Part shown: piece after piece, positions 5,251 to 6,187 of the stretch
Layout of the letters: each line of letters opens with the position of its first letter
Numbering within the stretch: the stretch's first letter is position 1
Assembly: GCA_031272565.1 (NCBI GenBank)
Contig: JAISTN010000019.1
Span: 1-6,187 of the forward strand
Length of the DNA stretch: 6,187 bases
Source: Bifidobacteriaceae bacterium
GTDB taxonomy: Bacteria; Actinomycetota; Actinomycetes; Actinomycetales; WQXJ01
Reading direction: 5' to 3'
Notes under the pieces: generated by a model
Told to the model about the DNA's origin: nothing
Databases searched by the model: none
Seen by the model: only the letters and a program-made list of their open reading frames with translations
Made by a program: the position numbers and the translations under genes

Positions 5251-6187
5251 TCAACCGGCCTGTTCAACAAACGCCACCATCTCATCCAATTCTTGGCGGT
5301 GCTCCTCCACGAAGGCGGCCTCCAACTCAAGCTGGACCTCGCGGTAGGTTGCCTCATAGGCGCCGACTTCCTGGCGGCAATCGAAGTCATCCAGGGCGAT
5401 CTGGATCTCGGCCGGCGTGCCCAACAAGGACCGCTCTTCCACAGGCGTCAGTTCCTCGCCCAGGAAGTTGTACCAAGCATCACCCAAGGTGCCGTCAGCC
5501 TTGGTCCGCAATGCCATGTACCAAGCCGCCCACGGACCAGAAGTATCCATCAAGTAGGCCTGGGCAGGGGCCAAGTCGTAGCCTCGGTCCGCCATGCAGG
5601 CTGACCACTGCGAGTCCATGCTGGCCACCCGTGGATCCTGGTTGACACCGGGCCACACCAGGCGGGTCATGTCGAGCGGCAGCGTGAACTGCTGATCGAA
5701 AAGCTCCTTGGCGCTTAGTTCGCGTTCTGCTTGTTGTTCAATCCGCTCCACATACTGGTCGTAGGCCTGTTCGGCACAGCCTGGGTCATGTGGGGCGGGG
5801 GAAGCCTCGTACGGGTCAGGGCCCCACCGTTGCAGGTCATACTCCGCTTGGGCCGCTTCACTCAGGGTGTCCCGGTACTCCTCGTTCTGTTGGACTGGAT
5901 CGGTTGACGGATCGTAGGACGGTTCCTCCGCCGCCAGTACGCCGTAACCCACCCGAGCGGTCTCCTCCCTGGTTGCCTGGAGCACGGGGATGACCAGCAC
6001 GTCACCTTGCTGGAAGTGTTGGACCTCGGGCTCCGGCGTCCAAGGGAGCTCAAAGTAGACAAACCCGGCCTTCTTCATGCACTCGGCCATGAATGCCTCG
6101 CTCGCTTCCCAATTGGCTTTGGTAACGGCGTCTCGTTCTGCCGCGGATGGGTCATCCGGGCCGTTCACATAGGGCAGGTACGGCGTG
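5251..6187 (-). CDS. Partial secreted/lipoprotein-like protein with CMxxxGF motifs
   Basis: This is the C-terminal part of a gene whose 5' end lies beyond the right edge. The frame stays open to the window end (in-frame residues before the GTG at 6168 read TPYLPY), and that GTG has no ribosome binding site. About 311 residues are visible. Counting the GTG as 1, two related motifs occur: FMAECMKKAGFVYF (26-39) and SACMADRGYDL (189-199). Cys131 and Cys264 are the only other cysteines, so two disulfides are possible. The C-terminal 50 residues form an acidic helix (from DCRQEVGAYEATYREVQ), with coiled-coil-like spacing. The protein is rich in Glu, Asp, Gln and Trp and has no membrane segment. 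I recall actinobacterial predicted lipoproteins with the same CMxxxGF motif and a DxxCR plus long-helix ending; none that I know has an assigned function. A signal peptide with lipobox would be expected outside the window. Confidence 0.8.
   Translation of the reverse strand, partial: TPYLPYVNGPDDPSAAERDAVTKANWEASEAFMAECMKKAGFVYFELPWTPEPEVQHFQQGDVLVIPVLQATREETARVGYGVLAAEEPSYDPSTDPVQQNEEYRDTLSEAAQAEYDLQRWGPDPYEASPAPHDPGCAEQAYDQYVERIEQQAERELSAKELFDQQFTLPLDMTRLVWPGVNQDPRVASMDSQWSACMADRGYDLAPAQAYLMDTSGPWAAWYMALRTKADGTLGDAWYNFLGEELTPVEERSLLGTPAEIQIALDDFDCRQEVGAYEATYREVQLELEAAFVEEHRQELDEMVAFVEQAG

Noticed and set aside
6166..6168. GTG at 6168 as start of the right-hand minus-strand gene
   Set aside because: No Shine-Dalgarno precedes it, the frame is open to the window edge, and the visible protein lacks the expected secretion signal.

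Overview
The window is high-GC DNA (coding regions mostly G or C at third codon positions) that reads as a chromosome segment of an actinobacterium (Actinomycetota). Three observations support this. The SulP transporter aligns by eye, motif by motif, with the mycobacterial Rv1739c type. The initiator tRNA has the C1:U72 acceptor mismatch and lacks an encoded CCA, as I recall for actinobacterial initiator tRNAs. The partial gene at the right end belongs to a CMxxxGF-type secreted protein family that I recall mainly from actinobacteria. Genus cannot be decided from the window.

Layout from left to right. Positions 1-240 are non-coding and dense in repeats: a 29-nt exact direct repeat (twice), a 30-nt exact direct repeat (twice), a partial inverted copy, and hairpins built on TGGCCA. 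The second hairpin lies just past the stop codon of the next gene and may act as its terminator. Positions 271-2778 (minus strand) encode an 835-residue secreted protein. It has a signal peptide, 13 internalin-like leucine-rich repeats, an Ig-like domain and five calcium-loop FG-GAP/VCBS repeats, with no visible wall anchor. Positions 2779-3213 are non-coding and hold the LRR gene's leader, another TGGCCA hairpin that nearly matches the inverse of the one at 33-64, and a 15-bp terminator hairpin. That terminator belongs to the initiator tRNA gene (3214-3287, minus), which has a well-formed promoter at 3303-3331. Divergent from the tRNA, positions 3379-5202 (plus) encode a SulP-family anion transporter with a C-terminal STAS domain. 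Convergent with it, positions 5251-6187 (minus) hold the 3' part of a gene for a probable secreted or lipoprotein-like protein of unknown function; its start lies outside the window.

The genes do not form an operon or an obvious shared pathway. The LRR protein is probably an extracellular binding or adhesion protein, SulP an inner-membrane importer of sulfate or bicarbonate, and the tRNA a housekeeping gene. I found no defence system, CRISPR array, transposase or prophage. The most unusual material is the pair of intergenic repeat families around the LRR gene and the substituted anion-site motifs in SulP.
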